Shown: piece by piece, positions 8,098-17,166 of the stretch
How positions within the stretch are numbered: position 1 is the first letter of the stretch
Layout: each line of letters begins with the position of its first letter
Source: Gammaproteobacteria bacterium RIFCSPHIGHO2_12_FULL_41_20
Lineage (GTDB): Bacteria > Pseudomonadota > Gammaproteobacteria > DSM-16500
DNA: 54,097 nt
Assembly: GCA_001801575.1 (NCBI GenBank)
Contig: MGYC01000009.1
Location: forward strand, 1-54,097
Reading direction: 5' to 3'
Position numbers and translations under genes: made by a program
The notes under the pieces: generated by a model
What the model saw: the letters and a program-made list of their open reading frames with translations, nothing else
Databases searched by the model: none
Told to the model about the DNA's origin: nothing

Positions 8098-9099
8098 ATG
8101 ACACACACTATTATTACTTGGGATCTGGGTGCAACAAAATGCACCGCCGGCATTGTCAGATATAATAAAGATACACAAACATTCACATGCATAAAAAGTC
8201 ACTCTATCAAGCTGAACGATACAGATTCTCTTGTTGACTTAATTGCAAAATTAGAAGGTAACCTGGATTTTTTTATGCGCGATGCCGATGCTATCTGCAT
8301 AGGCGGCGCTGGTCATTACAATGGAGAAAATCTACTATTAGAAGGAGCATATCCTTATCCTATGCCTTTTTCTGCTATCGCCAAGCAGCAGCAATGGCCA
8401 CCTTATGCAGTGATCCATGATTATGCCCCCGTGGTTTGTGCCACCTTTACCCCTTACATGGAGCAAGCTAATAACATTAAACACTTAAACACTTGCCCCA
8501 TTAATGATTATGGTCGACGTGTCGCATTAGGTATAGGCACTGGCTTAGGATTAAAAGATGGGATATTACTGCGCAATGGCGATTTCTGGCTAGGACAAAA
8601 CGAGGTTGGGCATATAGGCATTCCCTCCCCTCCATTAGCCTCTAGCCATCAATATCAGCGTCACTGTGAAATCCTATCTTTCTTAGAAAAAAATAATCAT
8701 CCCCATTCCACCATAACCTTCGAAAAAATTTTATCTGGGCAAGGAATGGTGCGCTTATATCATTTCTTTCACCCTACAGATAAAAACATTACTCCAGAAG
8801 AGGTTGGTAAAAAAATACATTTTGGCCAAGCAGAGGAAGTATTACGTACATTTGCTTGGTATCTAGGATTATTGATTGGTACTGTCCAACTAATTTTTAT
8901 GCCCGAAAGCGGTATCTGGATAACAGGTGGGGTTGCACTACATCATCTCAATGCTTTTGACTTGCCTGATTTTGTTGATGGCATACAAGCATCCCCTGCT
9001 TACCTTATGCAACGTAAATACTATCCTCTAGGTGTATTATGTAATTTAGAACACGCATTAATTGGTGGAGCTTATTATGCCAGCAAACGCCTTCTTTAA
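8098..9099 (+). CDS. glk: Glucokinase
   Basis: A 333-residue glucokinase of the bacterial Glk family (not ROK). It phosphorylates glucose to glucose-6-phosphate with ATP in the cytosol. Visible motifs are WDLGATKCTAG near the N-terminus (phosphate-binding), ALGIGTGLG, NEVGHIG (sugar-binding Glu), SGQGMVRLY, and WITGGVALHH near the C-terminus. It begins 11 bases after oxyR and may be cotranscribed, although the start region contains a repeat-like TGTTCAC sequence instead of a clear ribosome site. In context it could help feed glucose phosphates to GalU and RmlA in the neighbouring surface-sugar region. Confidence 0.85.
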   Translation: MTHTIITWDLGATKCTAGIVRYNKDTQTFTCIKSHSIKLNDTDSLVDLIAKLEGNLDFFMRDADAICIGGAGHYNGENLLLEGAYPYPMPFSAIAKQQQWPPYAVIHDYAPVVCATFTPYMEQANNIKHLNTCPINDYGRRVALGIGTGLGLKDGILLRNGDFWLGQNEVGHIGIPSPPLASSHQYQRHCEILSFLEKNNHPHSTITFEKILSGQGMVRLYHFFHPTDKNITPEEVGKKIHFGQAEEVLRTFAWYLGLLIGTVQLIFMPESGIWITGGVALHHLNAFDLPDFVDGIQASPAYLMQRKYYPLGVLCNLEHALIGGAYYASKRLL

Positions 9100-9102
9100 A
9101 AG

Positions 9103-9822
9103 CTACAGAATTATCGCCTTTACTAACTCATCTGCTGCAGAAAAAAAAGGTGAATGATCTGTATCAAGACTAACCACATCACAATGCACTTTCATATGCA
9201 TACGCCGCTGATCTTCCACAGCCAATGCCACATCCTGTAAACATTCAATATATAGTTTTTTTACTTGTCCAAACCGGGAAGATGAAATGCTAATAGAATC
9301 TCTCAAAGGGCGATACGGCTGTACTTGCAGCTTTGATAAGGCAAATTCTACATCCTTCTTACAGCAACAGTTATAAAATATTTCGCAGATACGCGGCGAT
9401 GCAAGTAAAGCCAGCGTATTCTCTTCCTCGTTTAGCACTAGCTCCGCTGCTATACCTGGAGATTTAGAGCAACTCGCTTCATATAATAGCGATTGCTTAT
9501 TTCTAGGTACAAATGCGGCAATATAAACTAACCGCTTGATACACTCTGGAATATTTTCCGCTACTTGAGAAATAATGACGCCACCAAGACTATGTCCCAC
9601 CAAAACAACCGGTTTATCTTGGGCTTTAACAAGATTGGTTACATAATCCACGTAGGTAGATAAAGCAATACAACGCATATCCACAAAACACTTACCATGA
9701 CCGGGTAAATCAGGGGCAAGAACACGACCATATAACTCTAATAATGGTACTACGTAACGCCAGCACCAACTTGCATGCCAAGCACCATGAATTAAAACGT
9801 AGACATTATCTGCCGATGCCAT
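9103..9822 (-). CDS. Alpha/beta hydrolase, plant esterase/hydroxynitrile-lyase-like
   Basis: A 239-residue alpha/beta hydrolase. The oxyanion segment HGAWHASWCW and DLPGHG sit near the N-terminus, the nucleophile elbow is GHSLGG (Ser), and an Asp and a DTDHSPF His occur near the C-terminus. This arrangement resembles the methyl-salicylate-esterase/hydroxynitrile-lyase group. The ATG at 9822 lies 17 bases inside the ugd end, with AGGCGGGA upstream; the longer frame to 9882 would be buried in ugd. It is last in the galU-GT-ugd run. A role in removing an ester from a sugar or lipid is only a guess. Confidence 0.7.
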   Translation of the reverse strand: MASADNVYVLIHGAWHASWCWRYVVPLLELYGRVLAPDLPGHGKCFVDMRCIALSTYVDYVTNLVKAQDKPVVLVGHSLGGVIISQVAENIPECIKRLVYIAAFVPRNKQSLLYEASCSKSPGIAAELVLNEEENTLALLASPRICEIFYNCCCKKDVEFALSKLQVQPYRPLRDSISISSSRFGQVKKLYIECLQDVALAVEDQRRMHMKVHCDVVSLDTDHSPFFSAADELVKAIIL

Positions 9823-11137
9823 AATATTCAAATCCCGCCTCGCGAATTTGCTTAGGATCATATTGATTACGACCATCCACAATCACATGTCTACGCATTA
9901 ACTTCTTCATGGCTGCTAGATCTGGATAACAGAATGACATCCATTCCGTCACTAACACCAAAGCGTCTGCGCCGTGTAAAGCATCGTAAGGATGCTCCGC
10001 AAAAGTGACTTGCCCAGACGCTAGCCATTGTGGCGACAATATGTGTTTAGCTACGGGAATAGCAACAGGGTCATACGCTTGCACATGCGCGCCTTGAGTT
10101 AAAATATCATTAAGCAATACCAAAGAAGAGGCTTCGCGCATATCATCTGTACCAGGTTTAAATGCTAATCCCCATACGGCAATTTTTGTGCCAGATAAAT
10201 CCCCTCCAAAAACATGTTTTAACTTTTCATACAGAACTTGTTTTTGTTTGAAATTACGCTCTTCTACTGCGCGCAAAATAATAGGATCAAACCCCTGCTG
10301 TTCAGCCATACGCATCAAAGCACGTACATCTTTAGGAAAGCAAGAGCCTCCATAACCGCAGCCAGGATTAATAAATGCATTCCCAATTCGCGCATCCGAG
10401 CCCATGCCAATACGCACATTTTCAATATCCACATCTAAACGCTCGCAAAGCATCGCCATTTCATTCATAAAAGAAATACGCGTAGCTAACATTGCATTGG
10501 CAGCATACTTCGTCATTTCTGCGTCTTGCACATTCATAAAATAAATCTTTTCTGGATTACGCATAATAGGCAAATACAGATCCAACATGATACTTTTTGC
10601 TTTCTTAGAGGATAACCCAATAATAATGCGGTCCGGCTGCATAAAGTCTTTAATCGCAGCGCCTTCTCGCAAAAACTCAGGATTACTAACCATATCCACT
10701 TTCACATTCAACTTACGTAGCTTAATTGCTTGTTGAATAATAGCCTTAACACATTCCGCCATGCCCACTGGCACCGTAGACTTATCCACAACTACGCAAT
10801 AATTTTTCACATAAGACCCAATATCCCGCGCTGCTGCCTCTACGTACTGCATATCGGCGGCACCCCCTTTGTCACTGGGAGTTCCTACTGCGATAAAAAT
10901 AACTTGCGGTTCCACTGCCTGCTCTTTCAACGAAGTAACGAAGTGTAGACGACTCTCAGCGATGTTACTGACGACCATTGCCTCTAAGCCTGGCTCGTAA
11001 ATAGGTAATATGCCTTTTTGTAATTGCCCCACCTTTTTCTTATTCACATCAACACAAGTCACATGATTACCTAACTCGGCAAAACATGCGCCAGTCACCA
11101 ACCCAACATACCCTGCACCTATGACAGTAATATTCAA
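9806..11137 (-). CDS. ugd: UDP-glucose 6-dehydrogenase
   Basis: A 443-residue UDP-glucose dehydrogenase that oxidises UDP-glucose twice to UDP-glucuronate using NAD. The N-terminal Rossmann motif is GAGYVGLVTGACFAELG; the catalytic Cys266 lies in GYGGSCFPKD; the C-terminal UDP-binding domain contains WGLAFKPGTDDMREA. The start is a TTG at 11137 with AGAGGA seven bases upstream; the nearby ATG is out of frame and stops at once. It lies in an operon with galU, which makes its substrate, so glucuronate or a derivative is probably part of the surface glycan. Confidence 0.93.
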   Translation of the reverse strand: MNITVIGAGYVGLVTGACFAELGNHVTCVDVNKKKVGQLQKGILPIYEPGLEAMVVSNIAESRLHFVTSLKEQAVEPQVIFIAVGTPSDKGGAADMQYVEAAARDIGSYVKNYCVVVDKSTVPVGMAECVKAIIQQAIKLRKLNVKVDMVSNPEFLREGAAIKDFMQPDRIIIGLSSKKAKSIMLDLYLPIMRNPEKIYFMNVQDAEMTKYAANAMLATRISFMNEMAMLCERLDVDIENVRIGMGSDARIGNAFINPGCGYGGSCFPKDVRALMRMAEQQGFDPIILRAVEERNFKQKQVLYEKLKHVFGGDLSGTKIAVWGLAFKPGTDDMREASSLVLLNDILTQGAHVQAYDPVAIPVAKHILSPQWLASGQVTFAEHPYDALHGADALVLVTEWMSFCYPDLAAMKKLMRRHVIVDGRNQYDPKQIREAGFEYYGIGR

Positions 11138-11155
11138 CGCAGCATCCTCTAGTGG

Positions 11156-12694
11156 TTAATAGTATCCTTTTACCTGATAAATACGCACTTGATCACCACG
11201 CTTATTAGCAAACACTCTTACAGGTATTAATGGTAGTTTTTGCAGAAAAGCAGATTGATCTATAAAGTCTTGTTTATTGATGCGAATAGCTAAAAAATCA
11301 TAACGCTTCCACTTACCATGCTCAATAACACTAACGTCCGCATACTCCTGTGTCTTATTGAAAATTTCATTACCAAAATGTTGCGAGTAATACATAACTT
11401 GTGAATCATTACTATATAACCGTGCGGTTTTTGGAACATTCAATGCAACCCAATGCCCCGCGTTACGAATATATTGCTTAGAATAGCCAAAATCAAATAC
11501 GCCACCAAGGGCAGAAATAAAAATTAATAACGCCAGAATAGGCAAAAACACGCGCCTTACTATTACCCTGGTATCAGATTGATATTGCTTTAATAAATCA
11601 TCTAATGCAAAAGGCACCCATACCATCAAAATAATAGATAAAGCAATTAAATAACGCTTCGATAAAAACAAGTGTTGCAGAAAAAACACCCCAGTAACAA
11701 GCACATTAACAAAAAGATATCCATATAAAACTAACTGATTAGATTTTTTAAAAATAGGCTGTGCCTTCCACCATGCATAGATTACCAATAATGTATAGGC
11801 CACCGATAAATTCGCGATAATATTTTGCACATACCCTAGCATAACCACAAAAAATAATACCCACGATGCATCGCGTGCTGACTCGGATGGCAATACATAC
11901 TTTCCTAGGTTAATAGCTGTTTCATGAAACCGTTGCCAAACAAGATAGCCGCCGTGCGTAGCTTGTGAAACAATTTCTTGTAACCGACCCCAATCAGCTA
12001 AGCTTTGCTCCGGATGAAAAGCAAGCCATCCAACCAAAATAGCAACGATACCCATTGTTAACGCATTTAAATCAATAAAAGCTCGATATGCTTTTATTCG
12101 ATATAACCAGGATATCCATGGCAAAAATATTAAGAAAAACGCTCCCTCAACACGAAACAATGTTGCCATTAGTAAGCTCACATTCCATGCAAATGCATAA
12201 CGGCGTTGAAATTGCTCAAAATACTGTAATAACAGATAACATGACAATAAATAAAACGCCCAAAAACCATGATCACGAATAATATACTGTTTTACACTAT
12301 TGACTTCGTGAGCAGTCAAAATAACCAGTGCTGCCAACCACAGCACCCGTCTAGATCCACCGAGTTTTTGAATGATAGCCAAAAAGGTAGTCACCATCAC
12401 ACACGAAAAAACACCATTCAACACATAAGCTGATGCTGTATAAGAAAGTGAACTCATTGCTGAAAATAAAAAAATCAACAAAGAATAAAAAGGCCAGCGT
12501 GCTTGCCCACATAAATGCATCGCCTCTCGCAATCCTGAGGTACCGATAGTTTCGGCACTTTGCAAATAACAAATTGCATCGGTATTAATTACAAATTCAC
12601 GCTCACTAATCCAACTGGATAACAAGATACTACTTAGCGCAGCAATGATGTAGATATGCAAAGAAGAAGACACATTTTGCACTCTGGAGTTCAT
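11156..12694 (-). CDS. Multi-membrane GT-C-type glycosyltransferase-like protein
   Basis: About 512 residues with roughly ten or more hydrophobic segments, organised like GT-C (ArnT/GT39-type) enzymes that use lipid-linked sugars at the periplasmic face. Near the N-terminus the first loop has acidic NTDAICYLQSAE, in the place of the usual catalytic Asp/Glu, followed by ARWPFYSLL. The C-terminal ~100 residues form a soluble tail. The ATG at 12694 shares one base with the galU stop (TAATG), so the pair is translationally coupled; the upstream frame to 12715 overlaps galU. Sugar and acceptor are unknown. Confidence 0.6.
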   Translation of the reverse strand: MNSRVQNVSSSLHIYIIAALSSILLSSWISEREFVINTDAICYLQSAETIGTSGLREAMHLCGQARWPFYSLLIFLFSAMSSLSYTASAYVLNGVFSCVMVTTFLAIIQKLGGSRRVLWLAALVILTAHEVNSVKQYIIRDHGFWAFYLLSCYLLLQYFEQFQRRYAFAWNVSLLMATLFRVEGAFFLIFLPWISWLYRIKAYRAFIDLNALTMGIVAILVGWLAFHPEQSLADWGRLQEIVSQATHGGYLVWQRFHETAINLGKYVLPSESARDASWVLFFVVMLGYVQNIIANLSVAYTLLVIYAWWKAQPIFKKSNQLVLYGYLFVNVLVTGVFFLQHLFLSKRYLIALSIILMVWVPFALDDLLKQYQSDTRVIVRRVFLPILALLIFISALGGVFDFGYSKQYIRNAGHWVALNVPKTARLYSNDSQVMYYSQHFGNEIFNKTQEYADVSVIEHGKWKRYDFLAIRINKQDFIDQSAFLQKLPLIPVRVFANKRGDQVRIYQVKGYY

Positions 12695-13560
12695 TATGTA
12701 TAACTCTGCATGCAACGTTTAAAATCATCAGCTAATTCTGGGTGCTTTAGAGCATATGCAATGGTAGCTTCTAAGTAACCAAGTTTACTCCCACAATCAT
12801 AGCGCCGACCTTGGAATTGTATTGCATATACAGGCTGCTTCTGTAATAAGCGGGCAATGCCATCTGTTAGCTGAATCTCTCCACCTGAACCTCGGGGGGT
12901 ATCTTCAAGTAGTGAAAAAATCTCTGGCGTAAGAATATAGCGTCCTACCACGCCCAAATTAGAAGGCGCTTGCTGTGGCTCTGGTTTTTCAATAATACGG
13001 CGAATACGTGACACAGGTTGATCTATTGCCTCTACATCAACAATACCATATTTTTTTGTATCCTCACGTGGAATACTTTCAACAGCAATAATACTGGCTT
13101 GTGAATTCAAAAAAATATCTACCATTTGCTGTAAACATGAGTGTGGTTGACCGTCAATTAAATCATCCGCTAACAATACTGCAAAAGGTTCGTTACCAAT
13201 AAGTTGCTTAGCGCAGAGCACCGCATGCCCTAAGCCTTGCGGCGAACGCTGACGAATATAGGCACAAGAAACGTGATCTGGCAAAATACGCCGCACCATA
13301 TCCAATAAGTCATGCTTACCCCGCTCAAGCAAGCTAGCTTCTAGTTCTACATTGGAGTCAAAATGGTCTTCAATCGCACGCTTGCTGCTATTGGTGACAA
13401 AAATTAATTCGGAAACCCCCGCAGCTATTGCTTCTTCAACTGCATATTGAATCAATGGTTTGTCTACAATGGGTAACATTTCCTTGGGATTCGCCTTTGT
13501 TGCTGGCAGAAAGCGCGTACCTAGCCCCGCAACAGGAAACACTGCCTTCGAAATCTTCAT
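12694..13560 (-). CDS. galU: UTP-glucose-1-phosphate uridylyltransferase
   Basis: A 288-residue GalU that makes UDP-glucose from glucose-1-phosphate and UTP. The nucleotide-binding start [17 protein letters not shown] and the [19 protein letters not shown] block are canonical; LLADDLIDG carries the metal-binding Asp and [10 protein letters not shown] lies toward the C-terminus. I chose the ATG at 13560 (MKISKAVFP), with AAGGAAAGAG upstream; the longer frame to 13605 adds residues not seen in the family. Its product feeds Ugd and GalE in the same region. It is first in the minus-strand galU-GT-ugd-hydrolase operon. Confidence 0.94.
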   Translation of the reverse strand: MKISKAVFPVAGLGTRFLPATKANPKEMLPIVDKPLIQYAVEEAIAAGVSELIFVTNSSKRAIEDHFDSNVELEASLLERGKHDLLDMVRRILPDHVSCAYIRQRSPQGLGHAVLCAKQLIGNEPFAVLLADDLIDGQPHSCLQQMVDIFLNSQASIIAVESIPREDTKKYGIVDVEAIDQPVSRIRRIIEKPEPQQAPSNLGVVGRYILTPEIFSLLEDTPRGSGGEIQLTDGIARLLQKQPVYAIQFQGRRYDCGSKLGYLEATIAYALKHPELADDFKRCMQSYT

Positions 13561-13726
13561 AATAATGGCTCTTTCCTTTACCTGAAAATGCAAGAATAGT
13601 AACATACCTTACCAAGACATCTCTATATTCCCACAGACAACTCGCAGGGCCTGTGCGATTAGGAAACTTGCTCTCTGGCACTGACATTGTTATAAGTATT
13701 TGTTTTTATAGCCAGGTATCTGCATA

Positions 13727-14851
13727 ATGCGCAAAACCATTCTTATTCTAAGCCATAGTTATAGCACACAATTTATCGATATTTGCAATCAATATGCCCG
13801 CTTATTTAATAAAGATTGCTATGAGGTTACCGTGGCTTATTTAACGGGACATCCGGATGAGGAAGTTAGACAGCGTACGCTAGCGGATCAAATCCTTTTT
13901 CTTAATGCACCTAAAAAAATTGTTCGCGGGCTAAAAATAGCCGCCATACGGCAGCTATTGGCCTTATGCAAACAAAAAAAATTTTCTATTGTTATTTGCC
14001 ATCGTTATAAACCCGCCTATATCATGCTATGGGTGTCGCGCTTTTTTGCCATTCCTGCCTGCATTGCCGTTATGCACGAATTACGCACCATGTCGTCTTT
14101 GATGCGCAAATTAACTGTTGCTATGCTCGCCCAAAAAAATTGGTTATTTGCCGGTGTCTCCAATGCAGTGCGTGAGGATCTACGTCGAGATGTATGGGGT
14201 ATTCCACAAGATCGTGTCATTACGCTGTATAACTCTATAGACATGGAGTGTATAGAACCGCAATTTCTTTCGCGTGACCAAGCAAGAGCAACATTACAAT
14301 TGCCCACAGAAGCTTTTGTATTTGGCAATATTGGTCGTCTTGCGCCTAACAAAGATCAAGCATCATTAATTCAAGCCTTTGCTAAACTAAAGCCGCAATG
14401 CCCTAATGCAAAATTAATTATCATGGGTGATGGTAGCCTCGAACAAACATTAAAACAGCAAATACAACAGTTGGGATTAAGTGAACACATCCTCCTGACT
14501 GGGTTTATCTCCTATGCCTATCGTTACATGCGAGCTTTTGATGTATTTATTTTATCGTCTACTCAAGAAGCATTTGGGCGCGTACTTATTGAAGCCATGA
14601 CAGCACAAACTCCTATTATTGCGACGCGCACTCATGGAATCCCAGAAGTAATAGGTAACACGGGTACCTTAGTCAATACCAAAAGTCCCAATGAATTAGC
14701 CTCTGCCATGCTAACAAGCTATCACTGGGATCAAATAGCACGACAACAATATAGAGAACAAGCGTATACACGTGCACAGCATTGTTTTTCTATTCCTGCA
14801 TTTCGCAAAACATTCTGGGAATTACCATTAATACAAGTGGCAACGGAGTAA
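13727..14851 (+). CDS. GT4-family glycosyltransferase
   Basis: A 374-residue GT-B retaining glycosyltransferase. The N-terminal half starts with a Rossmann strand (ILILSHSY). The C-terminal GT4 half has FGNIGRLAPNKDQASLI, then IIMGDGSLE, and the donor-binding E-x7-E-like segment SSTQEAFGRVLIEAMT. It resembles LPS-core or O-antigen hexosyltransferases in the WaaG/GT4 group; donor and acceptor cannot be told. The divergent position opposite galU suggests its own promoter in 13561-13726. The next GT4 follows after four bases. Confidence 0.82.
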   Translation: MRKTILILSHSYSTQFIDICNQYARLFNKDCYEVTVAYLTGHPDEEVRQRTLADQILFLNAPKKIVRGLKIAAIRQLLALCKQKKFSIVICHRYKPAYIMLWVSRFFAIPACIAVMHELRTMSSLMRKLTVAMLAQKNWLFAGVSNAVREDLRRDVWGIPQDRVITLYNSIDMECIEPQFLSRDQARATLQLPTEAFVFGNIGRLAPNKDQASLIQAFAKLKPQCPNAKLIIMGDGSLEQTLKQQIQQLGLSEHILLTGFISYAYRYMRAFDVFILSSTQEAFGRVLIEAMTAQTPIIATRTHGIPEVIGNTGTLVNTKSPNELASAMLTSYHWDQIARQQYREQAYTRAQHCFSIPAFRKTFWELPLIQVATE

Positions 14852-14855
14852 CATC

Positions 14856-15998
14856 ATGCGTCTTGCTTATGCTACTACTTTTAATTCACAAGATGTAAAA
14901 AAATGGTCTGGTACACCTTATTATATGTCACAGGCATTTAGTCAACAAAACATGGAAGTCAGCCATATCAGCTCATTAAAACGTAAATTACCGCCGTTTT
15001 TTAAACTGAAGCAAGTATGTAAAAAATACCTAACTGGAGAAAGAGACAGCCCTCGATTTAACACGGTAGCTGCTGCATATTACTCCAAGCAAGTACAGCA
15101 ACACCTTGTCGATCTGACTGCAGATATCATACTAGCACCGCAAATTAATCCCATTGCTTATTTAGATTGCAAGCAACCTATTGTGTTATGGACAGATAGC
15201 TTATATGCGGCATTACTGGGTTTTTATCATGCCTTTGCTTATCATTCGCCAAGCTCAGTAAAGCAAGGCAATAGCATTACTTTAGAATGTTTATCGCGTT
15301 GTCGTCTGGCGATTTTCTCATCGGATTGGGCTGCACAAAGTGCATTACAATTCTATGGCACACAGCGAGAAAAAGTAAAAGTGGTACCCTTTGGCGCCAA
15401 TATCAAGCATGCGCCTTCTTTCACTGAAATACGCGATATCGTCAAACATCGCCAACAAGGCATAATTAAATTATTGTTTCTTGGCAAGGATTGGTATCGC
15501 AAAGGTGGAGATAAGGTTTTAGCTGTTGCGGAAGCGTTGCGTCAAGCTGGTCAAGCAGTCGAATTAACCTTGGTTGGCTGTTATCCACCGAAAAACATTG
15601 CCATTCCTGCCTACGTCAAATGTCTAGGATTTATTTCCAAACGTACGCCAGAGGGAGAAAGAAAAATATCGCAACTACTTCGCGATTCACATTTTCTTTT
15701 TGTGCCGTCACGCGCAGAAGCATATGGTATTGTTTTCTGTGAGGCTAATGCGTGGGGGATACCGTGCCTAACCACGTATGTAGGCGGCATTAGCACGATA
15801 GTCAAAGATAATCTCAACGGTATGACATTCTCTTTAGATGCTAGTGCTAAGGAGTACTGTGATTATATTATTAATTTAATGCAGCATCGTATTCGTTATG
15901 AGGAAATGGCCCTGGCAGCTTTTAATGAATATGAAACACGTTTAAATTGGCAAGTGGCAACAAAAACCGTAAAAAAACTCATGAAGGAAGTCATTTAA
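14856..15998 (+). CDS. GT4-family glycosyltransferase
   Basis: A 380-residue GT-B glycosyltransferase. The C-terminal domain shows LLFLGKDWYRKGGDKVL (acceptor/nucleotide region) and the GT4 donor motif PSRAEAYGIVFCEANAWG, followed by YVGGISTIV. The N-terminal half has no transmembrane segment, so it probably acts at the cytoplasmic face of the inner membrane on a lipid-linked glycan. It is the second gene of a two-gene run; its stop TAA lies inside a 10-base sequence duplicated on the far side of a 166-bp palindromic element (16000-16165). Confidence 0.8.
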   Translation: MRLAYATTFNSQDVKKWSGTPYYMSQAFSQQNMEVSHISSLKRKLPPFFKLKQVCKKYLTGERDSPRFNTVAAAYYSKQVQQHLVDLTADIILAPQINPIAYLDCKQPIVLWTDSLYAALLGFYHAFAYHSPSSVKQGNSITLECLSRCRLAIFSSDWAAQSALQFYGTQREKVKVVPFGANIKHAPSFTEIRDIVKHRQQGIIKLLFLGKDWYRKGGDKVLAVAEALRQAGQAVELTLVGCYPPKNIAIPAYVKCLGFISKRTPEGERKISQLLRDSHFLFVPSRAEAYGIVFCEANAWGIPCLTTYVGGISTIVKDNLNGMTFSLDASAKEYCDYIINLMQHRIRYEEMALAAFNEYETRLNWQVATKTVKKLMKEVI

Positions 15999-16175
15999 TC
16001 AGGAGTTCCCGCTAACACTGTCATCCTGAGCGTTAGCCTGTCATCCTGAGCGTTAGCGAAGGATCAGTGTCCTTGTTAAACGAATTCAAGAAGGACACTG
16101 ATCCTTCGCTAACGCTCAGGATGACAGGCTAACGCTCAGGATGACAGTGTTAGCGGGAACTCCTGGTCATTTAAT
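15990..16175. mobile_element. Palindromic MITE-like element with target-site-like duplication, copy 1
   Basis: Bases 16000-16074 and 16091-16165 are perfect 75-bp inverted repeats around a 16-base loop. The ends read CAGGAGTTCCCGCT. GTCATTTAAT occurs immediately before (15990-15999) and after (16166-16175), as expected for a 10-bp duplication made on insertion. Inside each arm the 20-mer CTGTCATCCTGAGCGTTAGC is tandemly repeated (16018-16037, 16038-16057). The element separates the convergent ends of a glycosyltransferase gene and galE and would act as a strong bidirectional hairpin. Confidence 0.75.
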
Positions 16176-16176
16176 A

Positions 16177-17166
16177 CTAGACTTCTTGCATGATTTTAGT
16201 TGAGGCAGCCCATGCATGACGCACAATTGTCTCCAATTCAGGGTAGCAAGGCTGCCAATGTAATTCTCTCTGGGCACGTGCTGCATTTGCAATTAAACTG
16301 ATGGGATCTCCTGCACGACGTGCGCCCACCTCGACAGAAATAACACATTGCGTAACAACGCGTGCCACTTGAATAACCTGCTCCACAGAATAACCACGGC
16401 CTGTTCCCAAATTATACGTCATACTGCTAGCTCCTTCCAGCAAAGCACGTAACGCTAATAGATGTGCCTCACACAAATCAGTCACATGAATATAATCACG
16501 AATACAAGTGCCGTCCGCTGTCGGGTAATCTTTACCATAAATAGTAATTGCCGCCCTCTCATCTCTGGCTGCTTGTAAAATCAATGGAATTAAATGGGTC
16601 TCAGGATGGTGTCGTTCAGCTAAACGCCCCTGTGGATCAGCACCTGCTGCATTAAAATAGCGTAATGCAGCAAATCGCAACCCGTGACTAGATGATAAGT
16701 CTTGCAATACTTGCTCTAACATCCACTTACTCTTTCCATAGGGATTAATCGGTTGCACAGGATGAGCTTCGTCAATCGGAATATATTTTGGCTCCCCATA
16801 GACTGCTGCCGTTGAAGAAAACACAAAATTCTTCACATTATGTTGCAGCATCACTTTTAACAAGGTTAAACTAGCTGCCATATTGTTTTCATAATACTTT
16901 AATGGCAATCGCACCGACTCACCCACCTCAATAAATGAGGCAAAGTGCATCACCGCTGCAAAATGATAAGTAGAAAAAACCTTATTAAGTAATGCTTCAT
17001 CTGCTATATCTCCCTCCACTAATAACGCGTCTAATACCGCGTCACGACATCCTTTACTAAGATTATCCAAAACAATAGGTTGAAAGCCCGCGGCCCGCAA
17101 GGCTAATAACATATGCGAACCAATATATCCGGCCCCGCCTACCACAAGAATAAATTTAGTATGCAT
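16177..17166 (-). CDS. galE: UDP-glucose 4-epimerase
   Basis: A 329-residue extended-SDR epimerase interconverting UDP-glucose and UDP-galactose. It has the NAD-binding GGAGYIGSH, the catalytic Ser in FSSTAAVYG, and the Tyr-x-x-x-Lys in YGKSKWMLEQ; the C-terminal half has YFNAAGADP and RRAGDP typical of GalE. I chose the ATG at 17166; a GTG at 17172 would add two residues. The start overlaps the end of the upstream GT2 gene by 11 bases, so it is last in the four-gene minus-strand run. UDP-galactose is the expected product for the surface glycan. Confidence 0.92.
   Translation of the reverse strand: MHTKFILVVGGAGYIGSHMLLALRAAGFQPIVLDNLSKGCRDAVLDALLVEGDIADEALLNKVFSTYHFAAVMHFASFIEVGESVRLPLKYYENNMAASLTLLKVMLQHNVKNFVFSSTAAVYGEPKYIPIDEAHPVQPINPYGKSKWMLEQVLQDLSSSHGLRFAALRYFNAAGADPQGRLAERHHPETHLIPLILQAARDERAAITIYGKDYPTADGTCIRDYIHVTDLCEAHLLALRALLEGASSMTYNLGTGRGYSVEQVIQVARVVTQCVISVEVGARRAGDPISLIANAARAQRELHWQPCYPELETIVRHAWAASTKIMQEV

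Noticed and set aside
12351-12572. Alternative minus-strand frame inside the GT-C protein gene
   Set aside because: Hydrophobic out-of-frame shadow of a membrane-protein gene without a start signal.
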